Assembly (NCBI GenBank): GCA_963966185.1 | Contig: CAWZYM010000331.1 | Span: forward strand, 124,001 to 188,000 | Direction: 5' to 3' | From: Rhabditoides inermis | Taxonomy: Eukaryota > Nematoda > Chromadorea > Rhabditida > Rhabditidae | DNA length: 64,000 bases | Part shown: one piece after another, positions 25,151 to 38,500 of the stretch | Layout of the letters: every line of letters begins with the position of its first letter | Numbering within the stretch: position 1 is the stretch's first letter | Made by a program: the position numbers and the translations under genes | The notes under the pieces: generated by a model | What the model saw: the letters and a program-made list of their open reading frames with translations, nothing else | The model's database searches: none | Told to the model about the DNA's origin: nothing

Positions 25151-28100
25151 GAGAGAAGGAGAGAGAGAGATAGAGAGAGAGAAGGAGAGAGAGAGAGAGA
25201 GAGATTCTCTCCCTCCTAGTGTGAGCTTCGTCACGGAGACGAGATCCGGCTGGGCGGACAGATGATGATCTTCGACGCCACTGCCAGCCAGGTGAGAGAG
25301 GTTCATAATAAAAGAAGCAAATGTTTATTCGAAATCGCAAACATGATTATGACACGTACAATTCGATATCACTCATAAAAACGTAAGCACCTAAAATGGC
25401 TAGATGGCCGTAGGTTTTCTCGCTCCGAATAGAATATGAAAGAGCAAGTTCTATAATTGAACTCTGGTATTTTCGTCCAGAGGTTAGTGCCCTTCGAAAT
25501 ACCTTCGAAACACACTGTCTATGATGTCGCGTTTCGGGTATCGAAGATAAAGACGGGCTGCTATTTTGCAGTTAAAGTAGCGGTCAGTCTCTTCAAACTA
25601 CTGCCAAAATGCCTTCCAACTACCTCCGAAATGCCTTGCAAAACGCCTCCCAACTTGCCTTGCAACTACTCCCAACTACTCCCAAAATGCCTCAAACCAC
25701 TTCAAACTACTTGCGAATGCCCTCCAACTACTTCGAACTACTTCGGAAACGGTTTTCGAAGAGACTGACCACGCCTTAAGTAGCGATCAGTCTCTTCGAA
25801 ACACCCCCGAATGCCTCCGAAACACTTCGGAATTGCCTTTCGAATCGCCCTCAGAACACTCCCGAATTGCCTTCGGAACACTCCCGAACACTCCCGAACA
25901 CTTCGGAATGCCTAGCTATGCCTTCGAAACACTCCCGAATGGCTTTCGAAGAGACTGACCACACCTTTACCCTTTAGACACAAGAGATAACGAGATTGAA
26001 AATACACGGCATGCTCGTCATATCACACACACCTGAAACGTATTGCGTCTGTGCATATCAACTTTGTGCATATATTTTCAAATCCATTGTTTATGGAAAA
26101 GATGTCACAGGCAACATTGAACGAGAATGTCGCTGTTGTTAATATGACAAGGCTGAAACATACCGCGTCATGTGCACACTATAGGGTATTCCCCCCGTTC
26201 ACGGTACGCTTGTTCATTCGCCGCATATTTTCCAGACATTTCGTCGCATTTGGTGGCGCTATCGGTCCGCGCGGGATCATTCAACCGCGCAATTCGCGCG
26301 CTTGGCGGTCTGATTTTAGGGAAATGAGGGTCATTTGCAAGTCAAATGAGGCAGATCGGAGCATTTTCCGGAGCTAATGACTTCGTTCAGAAACTTTCTA
26401 TTTTTTGTCCTTCGAACAGAGGCATGCTGTCACTGTTCGCTAGCGATTGTCGGCTCGCTTTTGTTAATATCGCTTCTCCAGAATTTATAAATCATGAAAA
26501 AAATTCATAGTTTCAATAGGTGATTCAGTGTTTCTCTAATAACTTTGTTCAAACTCAACCGAAAAATTTCAAACTTCGGGAGAGTGAACCTCTGGGTACT
26601 ACGAACAGATTGTCGGCTCGATAATTGTGATTTTCTTTCGGGAAAGTGCTCGATTGAGCTCGGAAACATCAAAAAGCGCTATTTTTTGACGTCATTTTCT
26701 CATTGTCTGGTTCATGTCTGGGTCGACCGAGATAATTGGGTACCGTGAAAATGGGAGTTACCCTATATGTCCATTGTTTAGATTTTTTACCCTACAAAAA
26801 CGACATTGAACGAAAATGCAGCTGTTGTTCGTAACTCGTAACACACGGCTAAAACGTATCAACATCAACGCTTTTCAGCCGCGTATTTCACCGCTAGACC
26901 GCTATTTCAATAGTTCGCTTACAATTAGAAGTCTCTCTCACTCAATGAGCAGATTGAAGACACAGGTCATGTTAGTCATATCACACAAGCTTGAAACGTA
27001 CTGTGTCTGTGCAATGCATACCAACTTTCATTTTCAAATCCATTGTTTATGACTGGAACAGTTCACACATTGAACGAGAATGTATGCTGTAGTATGTAGA
27101 ATGTAATATAGCTGTTGTTCATAACGCATGTCTGAAACGTACCGTGTCAGAGTTTTAGAATGTCAATAGTCAATTGTTATATGTTTATCATCCTCAATAT
27201 GTACAGCATTGATCGAGTACACCGGTGGTTGCCCATAATAAATTGTTGAAAGTACCATAAATTAAAAAAAAAGATTGTGAAACAAATCCAACAAACGATA
27301 CACTTTGCACTCTTTCCAGCAGCGTCCTCCCATGTTGATATTTTTCGAAACCTCTGCAACATTGAACAAGTTTCTCGATGTTGTCCATAACACACTGGAT
27401 GGAGAGTGCTCACACGTTTCCATTCAGCCGCGTCCTTCCATGTTCGGCCCTCCCCCTCTTCTATCTTCTACCCACGGCTACACCCCGCCGGCAGTCAGTC
27501 AACCACAACAGCCGGTCTTGCCTGTTCTGGGAGTGAGTGGAAACGTATTAACAAAGGAAAGAAGAATCTGAATTTAGTGATTCTCATTTTCCATACAAAC
27601 ACCATCATGTCGTGTTTGCAGAAGCGCATCTGTCTTATAATGATTTACGCGAATCTTTTGAATCGGGGGATACCTTTACCTTCTACCGTTACCAAGCTTT
27701 TCAGACTCGCATCGAGCCCTCGTCCCGCCCCGCATCTCGCGAGAAGCGGCTCAACCTGCGGGCTGTGAGCGCCGCCCGACCGAAGAGGGACCGGGTGCTC
27801 GGCAGGGCGGGCAGTGGTGGGTGGGGGAGACGGTGTATACTGTATACTGTATGCTGTATTCTGTATATTGTATACTGTACTGTGGCACATAGGTATACGA
27901 TAAGGTAGGGTCAGAGGGGCTGTTCGGCAGGTGGGGGAGACATGTGGATAGAGTTGGGTGGAGGAAATCCATGGCAGTCCCATGTGTCATTGGCGATGAA
28001 AATGACATTTTGCTGTAGTCAGAGGATGAAATATCGGTTATTTATCTTTGAAAAATACCATTAACAGTATGGAATTGACGATGAAAGCAATAGTATGTTA

Positions 28101-29044
28101 TGATCTAGTGCTGAAACGTACATCATTGTAAATAGACTGCTCGGCAAGGCGGGGAGTGGTAGGTGGGGGACATCCGGACATCTATGGAAGACACACGTGT
28201 TGGGGGTGGTTGCTGAAACGTACATCATTGAAATAGACTGCTGGGCAGGGAGAGCAATGGGTGGGGCATAATATACTGTATGCTGTATATTGAATACTGT
28301 ATCGCGGTACATAGGTACACGACATGGTAGGGTCAAAGGCTCTGAGAACGGAGAGTGGTGAGTTGGCTATGGTTGTTAAAAAGAACACATAATTGACTTG
28401 GAAAGTGACTGTAGGATATTATTAAAGGCTGAAACGTACATGAAAATTGTAGATCGCTCTGGATCTAAAAGGTAAAGAGTGTTGCGTTGTGTTTGGTTGC
28501 AGGATGACATTTCTGTCATTGATGATGAAAGCGTAGGCTATGATAGATTGCTGACACGTACATGTACATCAATTCAGGAGAACAGTAAGTCCCCGCCAAT
28601 TCTCCAGTTCAAATCGCTCCGCACTATTCGCGCGCCATGGCGGTTTCGCACCGATCGCGCGCAAACAACGCAATTTGGAACATACGAAAGCAATCCCTGA
28701 TCGATGCCCTAGTCATCAAACATGATGAAGATCTCGTAAATTATTTGCCACAATGTATAGAACGTGCTTGCGCACAAATAGTGCTCCTAGAGAATTGGAG
28801 AGGACTTTAATTAATGCACGAGAGGGTGGAGAAAAGGTGGTTCGGCCAGTTACATGTATGTATAAATAAATATTTCTCAAGGGCTGCTTGGGTTGAGTGA
28901 TATATTGCAGGAAAGGATATATCTTCAAACTGAAACGTACAACTAAGATTTCAGTGACAGACCTGCCGGATGCGCCTCCCATGCGGAGAAAGGACAGCAC
29001 GGCGAGCGAGAACGACATGGAACGTGCGTTTCTCTCTCTCTCTT

Positions 29045-29096
<52 letters not shown>

Positions 29097-29885
29097 ACTC
29101 CTTCCCTCGCAGGTTCTACCCCCCGTCGCGTGGGTACCGCCAGCAACCACCTCCTGCAGCGTGTGGTGCGCCTACAGAGTGAAGTGGCCCGGAGGGACGC
29201 CGAGTTGATGTGGGTATCTCAACTGGTCCCCTTACCCTACATGATGGTCCCTTTACAACTGAGCCTAGGCTTAGGCCCCAAAAGAGAAGGAAGGTAAAGG
29301 TAAAGACCAAGTTGATGTGGGTATCTGATATCTAATGGTCACCTTACATGATGGTCCCCTTACAACTGAGGTGATCCTGATAGGCTTAGGCCCCAAAGGT
29401 GAAGGTAAGGCCGAGTAGGGTTGCGACCGACAAATATAATATATAAACAAATTAATGTATTAATCATAGTTTTATTTACGATTACGACAAATATATGTTA
29501 GTGACTAGTGATGTAGATGTGGGTTACGAGGATTAAATGGATTACAAGTAAAGAGTTGATGTGTGCATTTGAGAGGTGAAGTTGACGACAAATACATGAA
29601 ATTGGATGAAAACGGTGAAAGAGAGTGAAATAATATTACCTCTGCTATGCAATACTAATAAGTAAATACTAAACTATTTGATGCCAATGAACTATTGAAA
29701 TATGTTAGCGATCGTGCAATCAAAGATCCACTGAAACGTATCGCATATATGTATATACATATACATGTATGTATATACATGTATATATGTATCATGTATG
29801 TTGTATGTACGTGTATCTGCAGGGAGATGCGGCGGAAAGAGTCGAACGGGTGGAGTAGGCGGGAGCCGAGTGGAGAAGTGGGGTG

Positions 29886-29926
<41 letters not shown>

Positions 29927-30840
29927 CACCCCACCCTTTCAGATGGTCCTCTAACAGCCGCGAGGCCTGGGGACCATCTCAGCCCTACTACCGGCGATAT
30001 GACGACGAGTTTCTACCGCGGATTCAGCGATCACCGTCCATGTACCCGCCACAGGTGCGATCGATCAATAAACAATCAATAATCAATCAACACAGGTCTC
30101 TCCAGACACTCGAGTAATGTGTGTGTTCATCTCGGCTGTGGCGGAAGCGGTGAGAAAACACAACGACAGGTGGGTCAGATATACGTTTTCGGGAACATGA
30201 AGGTTACGTTCGTTACGTTTCACTGAGGCAGTATTAGCGATAGCTGTGTAGTGAGGATAATGCGAAGTACTCGAAGTACAGATTTTTAACACAAGACGCA
30301 AAACTACAACTTACCTGTATTTACTAGAGAATACGTTTTACAAAACTCATATGAGTATCAAGCAAGTTGTGCCGGCAATATTGTTTGCTGTAAGTATGAG
30401 ATTGAGATAATAAACAAAATTGAAAACAAAAAAAATCTAGGTAAAGTATGTATGAGTATAAATATCGTGTTCGCTCACCCGTCTGTATTCACAAGTGGAT
30501 ACTTTTTAAAAGCACTGTACAGTGGCACAAATTCTTCACCTGCTCTGCAATTTCATGAACGAAATGAACTCACAAACTAGCGAATAACACAGGTAATATG
30601 TTGATGAGTAGATGAGAATATCGTGCCTGCTTCTCGGACGTACGTTTCATCGTGAATGTATATGTGTAGCGGTCGTTTCGTATCTAATCTCGATTATGCA
30701 TCTCACTCAAACATGATACAAATTAATAGCACACTTTTCAGCATGCTGCGGCGGCCGGTGCACACATACTCGGACATTTTCGAGCAACTCGCAGCTGCGC
30801 TCGACGTGCCGTTCAGTCATCGCATGATTGTAGGTTTCCC

Positions 30841-30907
<67 letters not shown>

Positions 30908-31841
30908 TCTCTCCGACGCGCAATTCATCAGGCCAAAATCTGGTGGACGCGCATTTCTAGAAGATCTATGTCTATTGCAGGAGATCGAGCGTGAGTGCGA
31001 GCGTCGATTGGCCGAGAGGGGAGAACACCAGCTGATCGCTCGTCTACGGGCAATGATGCGCGATGGACAGGACGAGAACATTCAGGTGGGCGGGGCTTCG
31101 GGGGCGTGACAGGTTTCCCGCTTTATACAGTGATACAACGAGGCACATCCAAGAATTTATCGACAAGTGCTAGTCAGTGCGGGCGGTGACAGAGTAGGCG
31201 ACAGACTTCTGTTCCTCCTCCTTCTCCTTCTCCTGCTCCAACTGCATCCTCGCCATCACGCGCAGCATCACCAGGTCGCAGAACGCCGCGTCTGAAAATC
31301 AATATCAATCGATAATCAGTCAATAACCGACCAATGGTGAACGGCTTGTTGTCGGTGTGGCGGCGCTCTTTGACACTCTTGTGCAGCTGCTCACGCGCCC
31401 AATCTCCGAGCTCCACGTAACACTGCAGGACGGTCGAATGAACCTGCAGATCATTTGTATTAGTTTAATCGTGTTTGTAATCATAACCTTAATATTTATA
31501 TAGCTTTGTCTAGTCGATCCGTTTTGAAATCGCGCAACGTTACCTTCTCGTACAGCATCGAGCGCACGGGCACAGCGCCGGAAGGGGCGTGGTCGGCGGG
31601 GGCGGGGCCACCTAGTAGATACTCGCGCAGCTGACGCGGCAGCTCATCGGGAATCGAGACGGGCGGGCGGACGGGCGGACGCTCTAGTTCTCAATGTAGG
31701 CCGGGCTCTAGGGGGCGGTGCGTACCGGGCGCTTCTCTCTCCGGGACAAAGTGCAGACTGTACTCGCAGTTGTCGATGAGGAGGTAGGGACGGGAGCCGC
31801 GCAGAGCGCTGCCAGTCATGATAACCTAGAGAGTGTGACAT

Positions 31842-31874
<33 letters not shown>

Positions 31875-32459
31875 TGATGCCGACAGTCTGTCCGGGCTGG
31901 ATCACTCCACTCGATCCCCTCGCTTTCATCGCCCGCGCATTCTGCCGCGACGCCACACACTTGAACTTGTACTGCGCCGGCGAGACTGTAAAGTACAGTA
32001 TATCCAGATTACTGTAGGCTACCGTATTCCTAATGTACCGTACCAATTCCGCGTCCGTCGATGTGCACCATGCCGTGGTAGGTGCGCACCGGGTGCTTGC
32101 GAAGCAGGTGAATCGGCACCTGCGGTTGGTGTACAGTAGTCTACCGTAACCCAAATGAACGTATAACCCAAATGACCGTATACCTTGGCGCTGATCTTGA
32201 GTCCGCTCGGCAGCTCGAGGTCGCAGGGAGAATCATCAGAGGGGGCGTGACTCAATGGGGCGTGGCTGGTGACGGGCGCCGACTGTGTGTCCGCCGTCTG
32301 CACGAGTGTGATCTAAGAGAGACAAGAGTGGGCGGAGCCAGAATGGGCGGTACCTCGTCCTGGGTGTAGTCGAGCCACTTGAGATCAAGCTCCAACTGGG
32401 TGGGGTCAGTGTCCGGGTGGGTCATGTCAGTACGAGTCAGTAGGGAATCTAAAGGGAAA

Positions 32460-32507
<48 letters not shown>

Positions 32508-35500
32508 GGGGGGGGGGGTGGGGGAGGGAAGGAAAAAAGAAAGATACACACTTGTTAGTAGAGTCAGTGAACCGCGCGTGAGCGAGGGTCGGCGAGTGAA
32601 TGAAGTCATCTCAGAGCTAAATGGCAAGATGCCGCCTCATAGCGGTTCAAACATTCTAAACATTTGGAATTGGGGTAACATGTTGTAGTTCCGCTTTTTT
32701 TTATGTGATAACGCGTTCGCTGATTGTTAATTTTTTTCACGTCGGAGCTCTTTTATAACCAAGCGTAATATGATCAATATAACCATAACCAAGCTTCACG
32801 TTTTAAGCGCATTTTATATGACAACAATGCTGAAAATTTCCAATGCTAGAAACTCTATTGTATACCGTACTTGCCTATTTTCTGTTTCACTTATAAATAT
32901 GTCGCACACACGTTTCAGTTACATTTAATATGAAAACCAATTTGAAAATTCCAAACGCACGGAACTCTTATGTATACAGTATGCTTACGTACATATTTAC
33001 CCTAAAAACATGTAGCACATACGTTTCAAGCTCAATTTATATGCTAACGAATCAGAAAATCAACAATGCCTTGTTCTTTACGATTCGTATACACTCTCAT
33101 TGCAGTCTCTTCTTCGCATTCTAACATACGTTTCAAGCACAATTTTAATGTTAATCTTTCTGAACATCATTAATGTCGACCCACACACTCTAATCGAATT
33201 GCAGTCGCTGTGTTCGCAAGTGGAGCTGCTCCTTCCCGTTCTGCACGGTGCAGCTGAACTGGCAGTTGAGGCGACCAAGACACGAGAGGTGGTCGGCAGG
33301 TGGAGCAGGGGGACGGTGGGTCTCTCTCTCGCTCGCTCCCTTCTCTCTCTCTCTCCCCCCTCTCTCTCAGTTTCTCTATGTTTCCCTCAAAACAAAGCTC
33401 ATTTCAGAAATCGCTGCAACAATCTGCCGTGTCACCGGAAGATATCTCGGAAAAGGTGAGTGCGAAGCTTTGGTTTGGGAACTCATATGCCCATAACTAT
33501 AGGTGAACGTGCTTTCCTCCGAGTTCGATCGCGCCGGTCTGCCCAACCACTGGCTCTTCGGAGCACTCGAGCCCATATTCGGACTGGTCATACATCATGT
33601 ACAAGTGAGGATTAAAAATATATCCTAATATACAGAAAACAGTTTGTCTGTCTGTCTCTTCCGTAAGTAGCAATATACGGTAGCACACATCTCATCTCCC
33701 AAGTCGGCGCCAGCATGTGATGCGCGCCGGGTTTGCTCTGTTTAGAAGGCAGAGCGCCATAGGCGCGACTCCGATTGGTATAACCTTTATTTCTGATCTT
33801 ACGTTCCACGTCCTTCTTTAATTAGATGTCCTACGATGTTGTTTCAATTGTTTATGAGCAAGTTTTGAAACAAATCACAACTGAAAACACTATTGTACCG
33901 CTCACGTTTCACGCTCAGAGTAAAATAACGTACAGAATTCAAACAACAATCGTCTGTACTTTATCGATTTGACACATGCATACATCATCAGAACGCCCAA
34001 CTGCCTTCGATTAACAAAAACGGGAAAGCGAACAAGGATGAATCAACCAGCACCGACAAATCATCCGGCGAGACAAGTGACGTGGCGGAGAAAGAGGTGA
34101 GTCATTCAATACTTAATACAAATCTATAAACTATTGTGATTAGAAGTAATCATCTTTTTAACCACTTGATACAGCACAACTGTCAGGTGAAAGAGCAGAA
34201 ACACGGTGTGTTTTGTAAGATGTGCTCGCATTTTCATGTTTACTAGTGTTGGGCAAAATCCTAATCCGAGTTGGATTTTGGATTTTGGATTAATCAAAAT
34301 CCCAGATATTCAGGGTTTTGGATTTTGGATTAATCCGTAATCCAAAATTGTGGATTTCGGGTTTTGGATTAACCCAAAATCCAAAATTTTTGGATTTTGG
34401 TTTTCAGATTAATCCAAACTTTGGATTTTGGATTAATCCAAGTTTTACATTGTCTTTTTGGCATCTTTATGCCTTACTAATAGTATAATTTGGTGTTTTT
34501 GATGTTTCTGTAAAGTTACAAAGGCGCCGTTATAGATTAAAAGCTCAAATAAAGTGAAATTTCATCATTTAAAACAACATTATTTTAACAATTTGTAAAC
34601 GAGTAGATTAATCCAAAAAACTGGATTTTGGATTTCGGATTAATCTGAAATCCGAAATTTCTAAGATTTTGGATTAAGATTCGGATTAATCCGATTAATC
34701 CGATTAATCCACGATTAATCCAAATTTGGATTAATCCTGCCCAACACTAATGTTTACCATTTATAATTTACCAATATTTTCAGCGACCTTCTACAGATGT
34801 GGAGGAGAGGATGGAGTTGCGTCCGATCCAAGCAGTCGCGGCAGCCCCGGTAAAGACGGAGATGACAGTGGGAGAGAAGACGAATCACCACAGTGACGAG
34901 AAGGTAATAAGCTATCAGGTGCGTTGAGTGGGGTAAGAGATTAATCAAATCAAATCCAATTCTTTTACAAATCGAGAAAATGATCATGAGATTTCGTGAC
35001 GGTTCGTTATATTATAGGTCGTGAGTGTTGAATTTATGAACAAAGAACTTATGAAATAGTATCATTCAGAATGGAATTGTCGCGCCGCAGTACGTGGAAG
35101 TGCAACAAAGGTCGACGCGAGTGGATAGCGGCATCTCGGAGACGGTATGGAAATCACCATACAAATCACAGAGATCATTTTCAGTCCTTCGTTCCCCTGC
35201 TGGAAGAGCGGCTGGCGAAAGCGGAGGAACACGCAAAGACAGTGGAGAGGGAGAGGGACGAGCTGCGCGAGAAGCTCAGCAAGGTATGGGAGTTGATAGC
35301 AGGCGGATAGGAAGTAGACGGAACGTACGAATAGGAACTTTAGGTCTACAGGAACTACGATTGGATAGGAGAGCGGCAGAAAATCTGAATGGGTGTGAGA
35401 ACCGTGTTTTGCAGGCGAACGAGTCAATCCTTCGTCTGCAGCAGCAAGTACAGAAGATGAGCGCCGGAACGCGGCCAAATGTGAGTGGTTCTGACGTCAA

Positions 35501-38500
35501 AAACACCTGTCATCAAACGATAATAGCCACTGACCAGCAAATCCCGCAAATTGATGATGGAAGCTCATAACAGGCCCAAAGTCCTATTCAATACGTTCCA
35601 TATATCACAGAGCTACGGCACTATCGTTGAGGAGGAGGAGCCGCTGCGGCAGATGAACAGGAGCTTCACCAACAGCGACCAGCTCACCGAAGACGGTGGG
35701 AGTCTTGTCTCGAGATGTGGAGTGATGGAGTCGAACGGAAGTTGGACACATTCAAATCACTGTTACATACACCATACTATGTAAATACCGCTGGAAACAA
35801 TTTATATCCCTTTGAATTCTATCTCTTTGAACACAGTTCACGTTCAGAAGAGGAGCTGCTGCACCACATCCCCCGCCCCGACTCGTCCGCGCCCCAGCAT
35901 ATCAAGCAGTTGATGACAGGTGGGAAATGCGGATACGTTTCATCAAGGGTTTGAGTTGCGTGAATGTTGCACGTGAGCAATGAGAAGCATGTGGTGCTAT
36001 CGAAAACATGTGGGATCATCACTGCAAATAAAAATATCAATGTATCTGATCTACAACATCCAATCTAAAGCGTCACGCCTAGAATGGTTTCGATGAAAAT
36101 CGAAGTGTGCAAAAAAACAACGTGTAAACATTGTTGCAGGCAAGGCGATCGACGTGACGCATGCGGTGGACCCGTCGTGTGACCACGTGCAATTCACACT
36201 CATCGGAAACGAGCAGATCGAGGCGGAGGGACAGAAGGTGCGTTCGCACATTCGACTCTTTGCATCTCACCTTTCAGGTCTCAATTGTTGGTTTCGTTAT
36301 GACCGCAACGCATTCGCCTAGACATGACAAGCTGGAGGTAGAATTCAAGCTGATTTGCGTGTGGTCCGAAACAGGGTTCTCGTAAACTTCTCTGTCCGCT
36401 TTATCAATGTCTCATTGTTTCAGGAGGAGTCGCCATCGGTCGCGTCTTCCGAGATCCCGGACGATCCGGAGAAGCCTGCGTCGCCGCAGTCGGCAGTCGA
36501 AGACAAGGAGAGCGATGCGGAGACAGCTGTAGAGATCGGCACGGAGGAAGGTGTCAAAGTGAAGAAGGTGGCAGTACAGGAGTCATTGCTTGTGGAGACG
36601 AAAGCTGCTCCCGTGGATGAAGAGATCTGCCAGTCCGTGAGTGTGAAGATGGACGATGCTATTCCGGAGAAGTATCGACACGAAAATGCGCCGCCGTCAG
36701 AGAATGATGCTCTGGAAGCTACATCCGCGAGAAAGGAGAGCTCAGATACGTATGTGGTCGAAAGTGATGCGGAAGATTCCCAGCCGTCTTTCACAACTTC
36801 TGACAAGTCGGAAGCTGCGGACGTCAAACCTTCCGAATCGTGGGACATCTCTGCTAAATCGACAACAGAACAGTCGAGCGCTGAAAAGAAGAGCGATGAC
36901 ACAGAGCCAGTACCAAGAGCGACAGCAGAGAGTCGTGAAGTCCAACCCGCAAAGAATCTTGAGTCGGCTGCTGATAACGTTGAGAGTGACGAGACAAAAG
37001 AAGACGTAGTCAAGCCTGCGGAATCATGGGAAGTGCCCGCCGCTTCTGATGACACTACTGATCCCAATATGACTGCTGATGAGAAGGCCGCAAAAGAATT
37101 TATCACACCCGCCAAAACGTGGGAAGTGCCTGCTGAAAACGATGAAGAAGCAGTGGAAGAGGAGTGTTCGGCTATGAGCTTTCAGTCGACAGAGGCGGTC
37201 AAGGGTGACGCTGAGGAACCGACAGTGGAAGACGTTCTTACCGCGGAGAGCTGTGAGATTCGCGCTGGTAACGAGGAAGCACCTGCATCCGACACAGCAG
37301 CCGTTGCTGAGAAGCCGCCTCTTGAAGTCGTCGGCACGGCAATATTGCCTATTGAGGAAGAGAAGCCGTTCGTGCTCGACGTCACAGCGCCTGTGGAGAG
37401 CTGGATGGTGCCAGTTGGAGATGAGGACGAGACATCTCAAGCACAGGAAGATGCGGATTCGGAGGAGCCAGCTGACCCGACCGCGATTTCTGCAGTGCCA
37501 TTCATGATCAATGTGACCGCCGACGGAGAGAGCTGGGTGGTGCCGGTTGACAATGAAACTTCCGAAGAGAAGTCTGATGCTACTCATTCATCAAAATCTT
37601 CACCCGAACAGTCTGATGCTCAGGCGAGTCTGGAAGAATCGGTTGATCTCCCACCATCAGGTGGAGCTGGATTTACCATGGACGTAACGGCAGAGGGGAA
37701 GGGGTGGATGTCACCGAAGGATAGTGAGGACAGCGAGAAAGCTCACCATGCTGTAGAGAGTACCTACACCATGGACGACACTGCGGAAGGAAAGACGGAT
37801 GAGAAGCAGAACGATATGGAGGAGCCAATTGAGTCAGTCCACCACGCGGGTGTAGAAGCTGAGCCTACGACTTCGAAACCATTTGAGATGAATGTGACAC
37901 CGCCTGAAAGTCAAGCATCGTTCGTGACAGTCGAGGAAAAGAACGTGGACGACCCTGCGAATGAAGATACTATCGTTGAACCAGCAAAAAAGCGCACCCT
38001 TCCGCGAATCATGACCGATGATCAGTCCGAGTACGTGGATGGTCATCCCGAAGACGAACCAATCGTCACGGCGGCTTGTGTGCCTTCAACGGACTATCAC
38101 GACTGTGTGGACACACCCGATGTGATGCATGTAGATGAGCTCGAGACCGCGCAGTCCCCCCTACCAGAGGAGATTGACACCCCCAAGCCCTTGGAGAACA
38201 TCCTCGAGGAGACGGAGCCTAGCAGCAGCGAGATCATCTTCAGCATCACCAAGGAGGAGGACGAGGAGTCAAAAGAGGAGAGGATGAGCAGGGACGAGTC
38301 CGCGTTGCGGCATGAGGTAGGTTACTGCATTGTTTCGACTTCACACTCCTCCATTGCAGTCGGACGACGAGGAGCTGTCGCGGCGGCCGATGATGATCGA
38401 CGTGGCTGATCATGAGAACAGCGTGGAGGCAGAGCTGGACTTGGAAACGCTCAATGAACAAATGGCTGAGTTGGACAATATCAGACACCGACTCGAGTCG

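Noticed and set aside
28500..28530. Possible small FHA-gene exon after TTGCAG (GATGACATTTCTGTC..)
   Set aside because: With the upstream exon ending in phase 1 it reads straight into TGA. Skipping it joins 27816 to 28955 in frame with good sequence.
31097..31204. Continuation of the FHA gene past exon 30981-31085 into 31120-31189
   Set aside because: The minus-strand MSP-like gene occupies this stretch, and the exon at 33205 continues the FHA frame in phase 0.
36420..37115. Long minus-strand frame opposite the acidic FHA exon
   Set aside because: It is a shadow of the repetitive acidic coding exon, with no splice structure or motif of its own.
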